Positions 9,148 to 16,478 of a stretch of DNA of 51,950 nucleotides are shown here, one piece after another; within the stretch, counting starts at the first letter, position 1, and every line of letters begins with the position of its first letter. Below the pieces are notes generated by a model. That model saw only the letters and a program-made list of their open reading frames with translations, made no database searches and was not told where the DNA came from. Both the position numbers and the translations under genes were made by a program. The stretch covers positions 1-51,950 of the forward strand of contig CAJMOB010000025.1 of NCBI GenBank assembly GCA_905214925.1, given 5' to 3'. The DNA is from Scybalomonas sp905214925. GTDB taxonomy: Bacteria; Bacillota; Clostridia; Lachnospirales; Lachnospiraceae.

Positions 9148-10212
9148 TTATGTTAAAAATAAGAAAACAAATAATAGAGAAGATAGAGAAACACTAAACC
9201 AAGTAACTCCACCTAACAATATAGGCTTACTGCCTTTTGAGAAAACTTCACTGAATTTAATTTTAAATCCAACGCCAGCTAATGCACTTGCAAAAAGAAA
9301 CTTTGCTATAACACCGATGAAATCGGAAAGAGGTCTGTTTAAAAAAGGAAGTTCGATGCTGAATAATCCTATTGTATTGAATCCAATGGCAATAAGAAAG
9401 CCTAAAATAAACAATGGAAATGTTTTTCTTATGACTCCCACAAGGCTTTCAGAAAGTTCGTCTTTTTGTTTTCCGATTCCAATTACTGTCCAAACAAATG
9501 CTACAAAAATCAACATTGTTGTTCGAATTAGTTTTACGTTAATAGCGCCATTATAAGTAGTTAGATTATGAATTCCCATATAGGTTGCCTGTGCCCCAGC
9601 AACAGAAGAAGTATCGTTAATGGAAGTTCCAGCCCAAAATGCAAACTGATTAGAAGATAGACCTAAAATATCTGCAAGATATGGGTAGGAAAAAGCAGCA
9701 ATCGTATCAAAAAGAAAGATAGCGGTCATAGCAAATGCAATTTCCTCTTCATGAGCTTTTATAATTCTTGCAAGAGTGCCGATTGCCGTTCCACCACAAA
9801 TGCTCGTTCCACCGCCTACAAGAATGGAAGTGTTTAAAGGAATACCAATTTTTTTCCCTATGATAATAGATATCGTAAATGCCAAAAATATATTGAATAC
9901 AATCAGCGGTAATGCTTTGATACCAGTTCCTAAAATATCTTTAAAACTCAAAGTTGCTCCTGTTAGTATAATTGCCCAATTTAAAAATTTCTTACTTGCA
10001 AATGTAGTTCCGGATTTTCTATCGGAATCCAAAGTGGGAAGTAGGTTACATAATATCATAGAGATTAAAAGAGCAACCATTGGAGCACCGATTACAATAC
10101 GACCAAATGCAAGTGTTTGCCAGTTGAGTGATTTTGTTGCGAAAAAGCCAATAATGAAACAAATAAAAATCATTTGGAGCTTTTTATATATTTTCTTATT
10201 TTTTTCTTTCAT
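9148..10212 (-). CDS. yeiH: YeiH/UPF0324-type integral membrane protein (putative sulfur-anion transporter)
   Basis: Polytopic membrane protein of about ten helices from the Cons_hypoth698 family, usually annotated as a putative sulfate exporter. The family motifs TSICGGTAIGT and AGTSINDTSSVAGAQA, with charged residues in otherwise hydrophobic helices, are both visible. Length is 354 residues, full for the family. It starts 35 bases after the AsrC-like gene on the same strand with a GGGG-rich ribosome site, so both should lie on one transcript controlled by the Cys-rich leader at 11274-11537. That regulation suggests a role in obtaining sulfur rather than removing it, though transport direction cannot be read from sequence. 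Confidence 0.88.
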   Translation of the reverse strand: MKEKNKKIYKKLQMIFICFIIGFFATKSLNWQTLAFGRIVIGAPMVALLISMILCNLLPTLDSDRKSGTTFASKKFLNWAIILTGATLSFKDILGTGIKALPLIVFNIFLAFTISIIIGKKIGIPLNTSILVGGGTSICGGTAIGTLARIIKAHEEEIAFAMTAIFLFDTIAAFSYPYLADILGLSSNQFAFWAGTSINDTSSVAGAQATYMGIHNLTTYNGAINVKLIRTTMLIFVAFVWTVIGIGKQKDELSESLVGVIRKTFPLFILGFLIAIGFNTIGLFSIELPFLNRPLSDFIGVIAKFLFASALAGVGFKIKFSEVFSKGSKPILLGGVTWFSVSLSSLLFVFLFLT

Positions 10213-10247
10213 CCTATAAACCCCTTTTCTTTTTTATAAAAAATATG

Positions 10248-11171
10248 TTAGTCGCTAAAAAGAATCTTATTTTTACGTTCTAAAATGGAATCTTTTGTAA
10301 TTTCTTTTTCTACGTAGTCGATTCCTAATCGGTGTATCGTATGTGCGAAGCGTTCGCCTTTTCTACCTTGTTCCTTGTAGAATAGAATAATTTTTTCAAT
10401 CATAGTTAAAACCTCGTCTTCTGTTTGAAAAAATTGTTTGATTAAATGTCCTCGTCCGACCTCTTTTCCCCAGTGACCTCCAATATAAATACGATATCCA
10501 GATGTTCCAGTTGGATTACAGCCAAACGGACATTTTCCAACGCATCTTCCACAAGCATTACAGTGACTAGGATCTAACTGACAAATACCATCGATTAATT
10601 TTGCATTGTGGATAGGGCAGTTGACTTCTAATTGGCAAGTTTTACAGCCCCTACACAAAGAACTATCGTAATTAGGGCGTAATTGTCCAATGATTCCCAC
10701 ATCATTTAAGTCAGGTTTCACGCAGTTATTAGGGCAACCACCAACTGCAATTTTAAATTTATGAGGGAGAGTGACTCCTCGATATCCAATATAAAATCGT
10801 TCATGGATTTTTTCGGATAATCCAAAGGAATCCAATAGCCCAAAGCGACAAGTGCTTCCTTTGCAAGCGACAATTGGTCTGATTTTTGGCCCCGTTCCAC
10901 CTACATCAAGGCCACAGCTCTGGATCGCTTGGATAAAAGAAGGAATCTGCTCAAATGCAATTCCAGGTACTTCAATCGTTAAGCGTGTTGTATTGCACAC
11001 AATTCCTATCCCGAACTTTTGTGCTGCCTGTGCTACAGCAATGCTTTGTTCAGCAGTAATGCGTCCATTTTTCGTGATTACACGAGCGCTAAATTGATTG
11101 GTGTTCTTATTATGCAAAAACCCCTTTCCTTTCACTTTTTGAATGTCTTCTTGTTTTAAAGTACAACTCAT
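10248..11171 (-). CDS. AsrC-like siroheme/[4Fe-4S] sulfite (or nitrite) reductase subunit
   Basis: Likely reduces sulfite, or a related oxyanion, with six electrons in the cytoplasm. The N-terminal half is a nitrite/sulfite reductase ferredoxin-like domain. The siroheme-iron-sulfur ligands are CKGSTC (Cys103, Cys108) and CPNNC (Cys146, Cys150). Two ferredoxin clusters follow: Cys173/176/179/185 and Cys204/207/210/214. This layout and the 307-residue length resemble anaerobic sulfite reductase subunit C. The AsrA and AsrB partners are absent here, so electrons must come from another donor. The upstream Cys-codon attenuator supports an assimilatory sulfur role. A nitrite substrate remains possible from sequence alone. 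Confidence 0.85.
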   Translation of the reverse strand: MSCTLKQEDIQKVKGKGFLHNKNTNQFSARVITKNGRITAEQSIAVAQAAQKFGIGIVCNTTRLTIEVPGIAFEQIPSFIQAIQSCGLDVGGTGPKIRPIVACKGSTCRFGLLDSFGLSEKIHERFYIGYRGVTLPHKFKIAVGGCPNNCVKPDLNDVGIIGQLRPNYDSSLCRGCKTCQLEVNCPIHNAKLIDGICQLDPSHCNACGRCVGKCPFGCNPTGTSGYRIYIGGHWGKEVGRGHLIKQFFQTEDEVLTMIEKIILFYKEQGRKGERFAHTIHRLGIDYVEKEITKDSILERKNKILFSD

Positions 11172-11273
11172 AAATTTCCCCTCCTATTATTTTTTGTTTT
11201 GATAACGTATTGATTGCTGCATTTTGGCTATCACCCCCTTTCTCTAGTTTTACTACTTGATAGTTGCCTGGGC

Positions 11274-11314
11274 GAAAAAAAAGAAGTGATCTACTTTGGG
11301 ATAGACCACTTCTT
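11274..11314 (-). terminator. Leader (attenuator) terminator of the sulfur operon
   Basis: Read on the minus strand, arms 11314-11302 and 11293-11281 form a 13-bp stem with one G-T wobble and an 8-nt loop, followed by a run of at least six T. It lies between a promoter and the reductase gene, about 100 bases before the start codon, so it can only work as a conditional terminator. Confidence 0.9.
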
Positions 11315-11388
11315 AAAAATTCTGATAATCCGTTAAAATATAGAGACATTATCTCTATGTTAATAATTCAGAGCAAGAAGAAATAGTC
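11304..11388 (-). promoter_or_regulatory. Candidate antiterminator of the Cys attenuator
   Basis: On the minus strand, GACTATTTCTTCTT (11388-11375), lying within the leader peptide just after the Cys codons, can pair with AAGAAGTGGTC (11314-11304), the 5' arm of the terminator. This gives 11 pairs with a 3-nt bulge and one wobble. The two structures exclude each other. A small hairpin (ATAGAGA/TCTCTAT) around the leader stop codon lies between them. Confidence 0.7.
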
Positions 11389-11459
11389 ATCCATTTTGGC
11401 ATAAATGGACAACAACACATGGCTCTATGAAGGTTGATTGTTAAGTTTAAGTTCATCAT
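11355..11459 (-). CDS. Cysteine-rich leader peptide (34 aa)
   Basis: Short ORF starting ATGATG with an AAAGGAG site 8 nt upstream, ending at a TAG. The peptide includes HRAMCCCPFMPKW: three consecutive Cys codons (TGT TGT TGT, codons 15-17) and a fourth Cys at codon 29. It lies 40 bases before the attenuator terminator and 45 bases after the -10 element of a consensus promoter. The expected role is ribosome stalling when Cys-tRNA is scarce, which frees the antiterminator segment at 11375-11388. The first of the two ATG codons was chosen on spacing; the second would shorten the peptide by one residue. Confidence 0.82.
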   Translation of the reverse strand: MMNLNLTINLHRAMCCCPFMPKWMTISSCSELLT

Positions 11460-11508
11460 GGCATTTTCTCCTTTCTCAATTCATACTGTTTTTATCGGAA
11501 TTGTATTT

Positions 11509-11537
11509 AATATACTCTTATAAAAACATAATGTCAA
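11509..11537 (-). promoter_or_regulatory. Consensus promoter of the sulfur operon
   Basis: On the minus strand TTGACA (11537-11532), a 17-base spacer, TATATT (11514-11509). Transcription would start near 11502, giving a leader of about 330 nt before the reductase gene. Confidence 0.88.
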
Positions 11538-11600
11538 GAAAATTTTGAAAAAAATATTTATATAACAAAATAAGACATAATATTTTCGCTAATATGGATT

Positions 11601-11630
11601 TGTGATATAATAAAATACATATTTATCACA
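11601..11630 (+). promoter_or_regulatory. Inverted repeat over a -10 element upstream of the 165-aa protein gene
   Basis: TGTGATA (11601-11607) and TATCACA (11624-11630) are exact inverted copies 16 bases apart. A TATAAT (11606-11611) overlaps the left half. This looks like an operator over a promoter; the matching -35 is weak. The half-site recalls FNR/CRP-family TGTGA sites, but the spacing is far too long for one of those. Confidence 0.5.
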
Positions 11631-11656
11631 CTTAGGCGGACAAAAAGGAGAATATA

Positions 11657-12154
11657 ATGGTTACTTATTCTTTGATGGATAATGATATAACGGGGGAGAA
11701 ATTCAAGAGTTTTGTCTCTTATTGCTTAAAAAATTCTACACATTTTTCTGTAACATTTCATAATTATGAAGAGAACAAGAAAAGCGAGATTTATAAAAAA
11801 TTAAATCAGTATTTAAAAAAGACGATACAAACATATACATGGTATCAGTATAAAACCATTGAAAAACCACTCCATGTTGAAATTTATCATGCTAATATGT
11901 TTGCATTAGATACGATTTTAAAGCAATTTGGTAGTCTATTCCAAAGTCAAGAAAATGGAATGGAAGATCTATGTTTTTTTTGTAAGGAAAGTCTGATATT
12001 TGGTAGTGTTACCCATGCAGAAATAGCACAGTTATTCTTAAAATCGGAAGTAGAAATATCAAATTTTGAAAGGTTTGCAAAATGGAGAAAAGTAGTTCTT
12101 GATCCACGAGATTATGAGTATTTACCTGTTTTTTGTTTAAAAGCTGAAAAATGA
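11657..12154 (+). CDS. Hypothetical protein, 165 aa
   Basis: I do not recognise this family. The gene has an AGGAG site 7 nt before the ATG and its own TATAAT promoter overlapped by an inverted repeat, and it is transcribed away from the Cys-attenuated sulfur operon. The protein is soluble and rich in aromatic residues (Phe, Tyr), with a His-containing early segment (HFSVTFHNYEEN) and a central pair of cysteines spaced CFFC. There is no signal peptide or membrane segment. A sensor or accessory role for the neighbouring sulfur genes is possible, but only the divergent position supports it. Confidence 0.7.
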   Translation: MVTYSLMDNDITGEKFKSFVSYCLKNSTHFSVTFHNYEENKKSEIYKKLNQYLKKTIQTYTWYQYKTIEKPLHVEIYHANMFALDTILKQFGSLFQSQENGMEDLCFFCKESLIFGSVTHAEIAQLFLKSEVEISNFERFAKWRKVVLDPRDYEYLPVFCLKAEK

Positions 12155-12281
12155 AGAAAGAAGATGTCATAATCGATTTTTTCTGGCAGATAATTGAGAA
12201 AATAGCATAACTAAAACCTATCAATAAGTATTTAATATAAGTATTTGATATTTTATAAAACTAGAGCTAAAATTGGAATGA

Positions 12282-12392
12282 AAGAAATATGGTAGTGTTG
12301 CTAGTATATCCAATGAAACAAATATAGATGCTTTTGCAAAAGCATTAGGAGAGGGAAATGTGAAAATAGCATTGGAAGGCATCACGGAATAA
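12282..12392 (+). pseudogene. Orphan C-terminal gene fragment
   Basis: An open stretch with no ribosome site or start codon, bounded upstream by TGA (12279-12281). It encodes about 36 residues ending NVKIALEGITE and looks like the tail of a lost cytoplasmic protein (alternating acidic and hydrophobic residues). The parent family is not recognised. It precedes the acetyltransferase by 15 bases. Confidence 0.35.
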
Positions 12393-12407
12393 ACAATAGG
12401 AGAAATT

Positions 12408-12977
12408 ATGAATACAGAAGAATTTTTAAAGATTATGGACTCAGGAGAAGTCGTTGTTGCGGGTTCAAAAGTCCATCAATATATGACGAAATTAAGTTTT
12501 GATGCCATGAAAATCACGTCTATTATGAATCAAGGGTATCATGAACAAGAAGAACTAAGACAACTGTTTTCAGAACTAATAGGACAAGAAGTTGACGAAG
12601 GATTTGGACTATTTCCGCCATTTTATACAGACTGTGGAAAAGACATCCATATTGGAAAAAATGTTTTTATTAATTCGTGTTGTCAATTTCAAGATCAAGG
12701 TGGAATCACCATAGGAGATGGAACTTTAATTGGTCATTCTGTTGTGCTGGCAACATTGAATCATGATCTGAACCCTGAAAAGCGGAAGAATCTGCATAGT
12801 AAACCCATTGTGATTGGAAAAAATGTATGGATTGGTGCTAATGCTACGATTACACAAGGCGTGACTATAGGAGATGGTGCTATTGTAGCAGCAGGTGCAG
12901 TTGTTATAAAAGATGTTCCAGCGGGAGTGATTGTCGGTGGTGTTCCAGCAAAAATTTTAAAGAAATGTATAGAGTGA
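12408..12977 (+). CDS. Maltose/galactoside O-acetyltransferase family enzyme
   Basis: Transfers acetyl from acetyl-CoA to a sugar hydroxyl; physiological substrates in this family are often unknown. The N-terminal helical Mac domain is followed by a left-handed beta-helix of hexapeptide repeats (IHIGKNVFINSCCQ, ITIGDGTLIGHS, IVIGKNVWIGANATI, VTIGDGAIVAAGAVV) and the signature ending GVPAKILKK. The catalytic His is in LNHDLNPEKR. Length is 189 residues, as usual. It has an AGGAGA site 6 nt upstream. It sits in an accessory region beside LysR and alcohol dehydrogenase genes. Confidence 0.92.
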   Translation: MNTEEFLKIMDSGEVVVAGSKVHQYMTKLSFDAMKITSIMNQGYHEQEELRQLFSELIGQEVDEGFGLFPPFYTDCGKDIHIGKNVFINSCCQFQDQGGITIGDGTLIGHSVVLATLNHDLNPEKRKNLHSKPIVIGKNVWIGANATITQGVTIGDGAIVAAGAVVIKDVPAGVIVGGVPAKILKKCIE

Positions 12978-12986
12978 GGAAGCAAT

Positions 12987-13024
12987 AAAAACGGAGGAAG
13001 AGCAAGAGCTTTTTCTCCGTTTTT
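12987..13024. terminator. Bidirectional terminator between acetyltransferase and LysR genes
   Basis: AAAAACGGAG (12987-12996) pairs with CTCCGTTTTT (13015-13024). A-run and T-run on opposite sides allow it to serve both convergent genes. Confidence 0.85.
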
Positions 13025-13046
13025 AATCATCATTTCTCAGTGTTAT

Positions 13047-13946
13047 CTATTCATTTTCTAAGGATAAGGACTCCTTAAGAGCGGATAGAAATTTTTCAGC
13101 AGGCTTTGAAAAAACTTGATATTTTTTCCAGATAATACTCATTTCTGTTGTTAATTCTGGGGCGAGAGGGCGAAAACAGAGGTTAGTATTTTCGGATGTA
13201 TGGATAATGTTATCAAAACAAATCGCATAGCCTAAGCCTTCTTCCACAAGAAGAGAAGCGTTAAATAGTAGGTTATAAGTAGATACGATATTTAAATGAG
13301 AAGGTTTCTTTTTCATCCATTGTATTAATTCGCCACCATTTGCTTCTTGCTGAGATAAAATAAGAGGTTTATCCCAGAGATCTTTTGGTGAAATGGTGTC
13401 CTTGCCAGCTAAAGGAGAGTCTTTTGGCATGAGTACGCCCCAAGTATCTTTTGATGGAAGTTTTAAAGCATCATATTTTTTCAAGTCTGGATTTCCAAAT
13501 ACAATTCCAAAGTCAATCAGTCCTTTATCCAGTTGCTCCATGACAAAGATAGCGTTGCCGCTCGTGATATGGTAATGAATCCGAGGGTGAGTTTTTTGAA
13601 GTTTTTTTGCTGCCTTTGCTAGTAGGCGGATACCATCGGTTTCCCCAGTACCAATATAGACATCACCCATAATAATGTTATCAGAAAGTGTGATCTCATT
13701 TTCTGTCTTTTTTACAAGTTCTAAGATTTCTTCGGCACGCTTTCGAAGAATCATTCCTTCTTCTGTCAAAGTGACTTTACGAGAACCTTTTGTTCCTCGA
13801 ATGAGGAGTTGTTTTCCAAGTTCCTCTTCCAAATGTTTGATCTGAGTGGAGAGCGTCGGTTGGGAAAGATTGAGAGATTCGGCTGCTCTTATAATGCTTT
13901 GTTCTCTTGCAATGGCAAGAAAATATTGAAGTACACGTATTTCCAT
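13047..13946 (-). CDS. LysR family transcriptional regulator
   Basis: DNA-binding regulator. Residues 1-60 form the winged helix-turn-helix (EIRVLQYFLAIAREQSIIRA, then LNLSQPTLSTQIKHLEEELG), and about residues 90-295 form the periplasmic-binding-like effector domain. Length of 299 residues is standard. It is transcribed away from the alcohol dehydrogenase gene, with about 395 bases of noncoding DNA between the starts, which is the usual LysR arrangement. The effector is unknown; the acetyltransferase or the aldehyde/alcohol genes next door are possible targets. Confidence 0.93.
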   Translation of the reverse strand: MEIRVLQYFLAIAREQSIIRAAESLNLSQPTLSTQIKHLEEELGKQLLIRGTKGSRKVTLTEEGMILRKRAEEILELVKKTENEITLSDNIIMGDVYIGTGETDGIRLLAKAAKKLQKTHPRIHYHITSGNAIFVMEQLDKGLIDFGIVFGNPDLKKYDALKLPSKDTWGVLMPKDSPLAGKDTISPKDLWDKPLILSQQEANGGELIQWMKKKPSHLNIVSTYNLLFNASLLVEEGLGYAICFDNIIHTSENTNLCFRPLAPELTTEMSIIWKKYQVFSKPAEKFLSALKESLSLENE

Positions 13947-14221
13947 CTTGATTCCTCCTAGTTAAAAAAATTGTAATTGGATATGAAATTGATAGGATAT
14001 GTAAAACACATTTTATGATGTTTTCCTCATCGTTTAAGTGTATGTTATCATGAATTTGTATAGGATTCAACTATGAAAAAGTATTATATATAAGTATTTA
14101 TTATTTTTGGGGTGCTAGATTATACTGAAAGGGAAGATAAAAGAATTTCTTGTTTAGATTATCTTATTCATGAAATTGAAAGTGATATTGCATAAAAATA
14201 TATTAAATTGAGAAAAAAGTA
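13947..14221. other. Divergent intergenic region between LysR and alcohol dehydrogenase
   Basis: A/T-rich DNA between divergent genes. An in-frame stretch of 28 codons at 14112-14195 (ending HEIESDIA then TAA) has no ribosome site and might be the tail of another lost gene, but support is weak. The MerR-type promoter begins at 14222. Confidence 0.3.
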
Positions 14222-14252
14222 TTGACCTGAACTTTACTTCAGGGTTTATAGT
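14222..14252 (+). promoter_or_regulatory. MerR-type promoter/operator for the adh-merR operon
   Basis: TTGACC (14222-14227) and TATAGT (14247-14252) are separated by 19 bases, the long spacer typical of MerR-activated promoters. The spacer carries the inverted repeat CCTGAA-CTTTAC-TTCAGG (14226-14243). A MerR gene is second in the operon, so autoregulation is expected. Confidence 0.88.
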
Positions 14253-14341
14253 AATTACAGAATGATTCCATAAGCAAGGAGGAAAGAAAATCGTAACGAA
14301 ACAAAGAAAATTTATAAGAACATGGAAGGAGAAAAGAAAGT

Positions 14342-15514
14342 ATGTTAGGAAATTTTGTATTTTCAAACCCAACAAAATTATATTTTGGAGAAAATTCATT
14401 GGAGTATTTAAATGAGGAATTAACAAAATATGGTAAAAATGTACAGCTTGTATATGGAGGTGGTTCCATTAAGAAAAATGGAATCTACGATAAAGTTGTT
14501 GCAATCTTAAAAGCAAATGGAAAAACCATTATTGAGGATGGAGGGGTTATGCCAAATCCTACTGTGGAAAAACTGTATGAAGGTTGTAACATAGCACGAG
14601 AAGGAAAAGTAGATTTTATTTTAGCAGTAGGAGGCGGTTCTTGCTGTGACTATGCAAAAGCCGTATCGATTTCTGCTCATTGTAAAGAAGATCCTTGGGA
14701 AAAATATTATTTAAAATATGAAGATGTAGATGCCGATACAAAAATTATTCCTGTCGGTTGTGTGCTTACCATGGTTGGAACTGGTTCTGAAATGAATGGA
14801 GGCGCAGTTATTACGAATCATGAAAGCAAACTAAAAATTGGTCATATTTTTGGAGAACGAGTTTTTCCTAAGTTTGCAGTTCTAGATCCAACATTTACGT
14901 ATTCTTTACCAAAGTATCAGATGGTGGCTGGATTTTATGACATTATGAACCATATTACAGAACAATATTTTTCAGGAGAAGATGATAATACTTCGGATTA
15001 TATTATGGAAGGATTAATGCGTTCTTTAATTCATAGCTCTAAAATTGCCATTAAGGATCCAGAAAATTATGAAGCGAGAAGTAACATTATGTGGACGGCC
15101 ACATGGGCATTGAATACACTTGTTGCCATGGGAAAATCAACCGACTGGATGGTACATATGCTTGGGCAGGCCGTAGGTGCTTACACCGATGCTACTCATG
15201 GAATGACACTTTCTGCGGTTTCTTTACCTTACTATCGCTATATTATGCCTTATGGTCTTGCGAAATTTAAACGATTTGCAGAAAATGTATGGAACGTGAA
15301 TCCGAATGGAAAAACGGATGAGGAAATAGCAAAAGAAGGTTTAAATGCTATGGAAGCATGGATGCAAGAAATTGGTGTTGTTATGAACATGAAGGAACTT
15401 GGTGTGACAGAAGAAATGTTAGATGGACTTGTAAAAGCTACGCTCGTAATGCAAGGTGGATATAAAGTTTTAACACCGGATGAAATCCATGACATCTTTA
15501 AAGAGAGTATGTAA
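14342..15514 (+). CDS. Iron-containing alcohol dehydrogenase (butanol dehydrogenase/YqhD type)
   Basis: NAD(P)H-dependent reduction of aldehydes to alcohols. The nucleotide-binding GGGS lies at 97-100. Metal ligands Asp200, His204, His272 and His286 are in GFYDIMNHITEQY, VHMLGQAVGAY and DATHGMTL. The length of 390 residues matches the BdhA/YqhD group. It is the first gene of an operon with a MerR regulator and a broken flavin reductase. The MerR-type promoter suggests induction by reactive aldehydes or electrophiles, as for AdhR-controlled genes in Bacillus (known for that family; inferred here). Confidence 0.94.
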   Translation: MLGNFVFSNPTKLYFGENSLEYLNEELTKYGKNVQLVYGGGSIKKNGIYDKVVAILKANGKTIIEDGGVMPNPTVEKLYEGCNIAREGKVDFILAVGGGSCCDYAKAVSISAHCKEDPWEKYYLKYEDVDADTKIIPVGCVLTMVGTGSEMNGGAVITNHESKLKIGHIFGERVFPKFAVLDPTFTYSLPKYQMVAGFYDIMNHITEQYFSGEDDNTSDYIMEGLMRSLIHSSKIAIKDPENYEARSNIMWTATWALNTLVAMGKSTDWMVHMLGQAVGAYTDATHGMTLSAVSLPYYRYIMPYGLAKFKRFAENVWNVNPNGKTDEEIAKEGLNAMEAWMQEIGVVMNMKELGVTEEMLDGLVKATLVMQGGYKVLTPDEIHDIFKESM

Positions 15515-15547
15515 AAAAGGGAGCCTAGTAAAAGGAACGTGTGATAT

Positions 15548-15955
15548 ATGACAATAAAAGAAGTATCGGAGAGAACAGGCATATCCATCGATAATCTACG
15601 CTATTATGAAAGAATAGGTCTTATTCCACCAATTCCTAGAAATAAATCAGGGATTCGAGATTACGATGAAATTGCCATTCATTGGATTACATTTGTTTTA
15701 AAGTTTAAAAAAGCAGGGGCTTCTTTAGAAGCCATTATCGAATATATCAAATTAGCAACCTCTGATCAGGATTCAAAAGAAGCAAGGAGAGCTATTTTAT
15801 TTGAAATACAAGAGGATCTTCATAATCGTATCCATAAATTAATGGCTTGTTTGGAAATGATCGATTATAAAATCGAAAATTTTGATAACTTATGTGATCC
15901 GATTACAGAAAAAATGATTGAAGAGTGGAAATCTAAAAAAGAAAGAAGAGAATAG
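15548..15955 (+). CDS. MerR family regulator (AdhR-like)
   Basis: MerR winged helix-turn-helix at the N-terminus (TIKEVSERTGISIDNLRYYE, then RIGLIPP), followed by a coiled-coil dimerisation helix; 135 residues. Two cysteines (LMACLEM and NLCDPI) near the C-terminus are potential redox or electrophile sensors. It follows the alcohol dehydrogenase by 33 bases and should bind the inverted repeat at 14226-14243 to twist the 19-bp spacer promoter. Similar MerR proteins (AdhR, NmlR) respond to aldehydes, which fits the neighbour gene; the inducer is inferred. Confidence 0.93.
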   Translation: MTIKEVSERTGISIDNLRYYERIGLIPPIPRNKSGIRDYDEIAIHWITFVLKFKKAGASLEAIIEYIKLATSDQDSKEARRAILFEIQEDLHNRIHKLMACLEMIDYKIENFDNLCDPITEKMIEEWKSKKERRE

Positions 15956-15956
15956 C

Positions 15957-16117
15957 ATGAAAAAAGATTTAGGATCTGTGTTGGGGCTATATCTAACGCC
16001 TTTAGTTGTAGTAGGAGCTATGGTAAGTGGAAAAGCAAACTGGTTGCCAATCATATATATTTAAAAATGAGCGAAACCGTTGCAAAATGTATGGCTCTAG
16101 GAAAAAATATAGAATAA
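15957..16117 (+). pseudogene. Flavin reductase family gene with internal deletion
   Basis: ATG 15957 opens a 35-codon frame with N-terminus MKKDLGSVLGLY and VVVGAMVSGKANW, which strongly resembles the start of flavin reductase-like (FMN-binding split barrel) proteins of about 190 residues. It stops at 16062-16064. A second stretch, 16069-16117, encodes ETVAKCMALGKNIE and resembles the C-terminus of the same family. The middle is missing. A terminator follows. It is the third gene of the adh-merR operon and was probably functional once. Confidence 0.7.
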
Positions 16118-16128
16118 TAAGCCATAAT

Positions 16129-16166
16129 AAGCCCGTACAAGCATTACGCTTTGTATGGGCTTTTTT
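16129..16166 (+). terminator. Terminator of the adh-merR operon
   Basis: Arms 16129-16140 and 16151-16162 form a perfect 12-bp stem with a 10-nt loop, followed by T residues. Confidence 0.92.
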
Positions 16167-16249
16167 CATAATCAAGTTTTTCATTTTCCTACATAGAAGG
16201 AATGGTAAAAGGAGGAAAATCAGATGAAAGCAATGAAAGAAGTCAAGCT

Positions 16250-16478
16250 AGTAATGTAGAAATTCATAATGCAAAGCTCTTATCAAAGGATGCCTTTTGG
16301 AATAGTGAAAATGTAACAGTCTATGATTCTTTTATCTCAGGAGAATATTTAGGATGGAATGCAAAAAAAATTGACGCTGATTAATTGTAGCATCGAAAGC
16401 CTCCAAGGAATGTGTTATATCGAAAATCTCGTTATGAGAAATTGCAAACTATTAAATACGACTTCAGCCTTTTATTTT
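16250..16478 (+). pseudogene. DUF3737 protein fragment, frameshifted
   Basis: Encodes a piece of the right-handed beta-helix-like DUF3737 family: VEIHNAKLLSKDAFWNSENV and YDSFISGEYLGWNAK in one frame, then LTLINCSIESLQGMCYIENL in another. The frame change falls at a run of eight A (16363-16370), where one A fewer would restore the frame. Neither end is present: the left side begins abruptly after an unrelated ribosome-site-like sequence, and the right side runs into an MFS fragment near 16473-16490. Confidence 0.72.

Noticed and set aside
11110..11349. 79-codon minus-strand ORF over the sulfur operon leader
   Set aside because: It runs through the attenuator terminator and into the reductase gene in another frame and has no ribosome site; the Cys leader and hairpins explain this DNA better.
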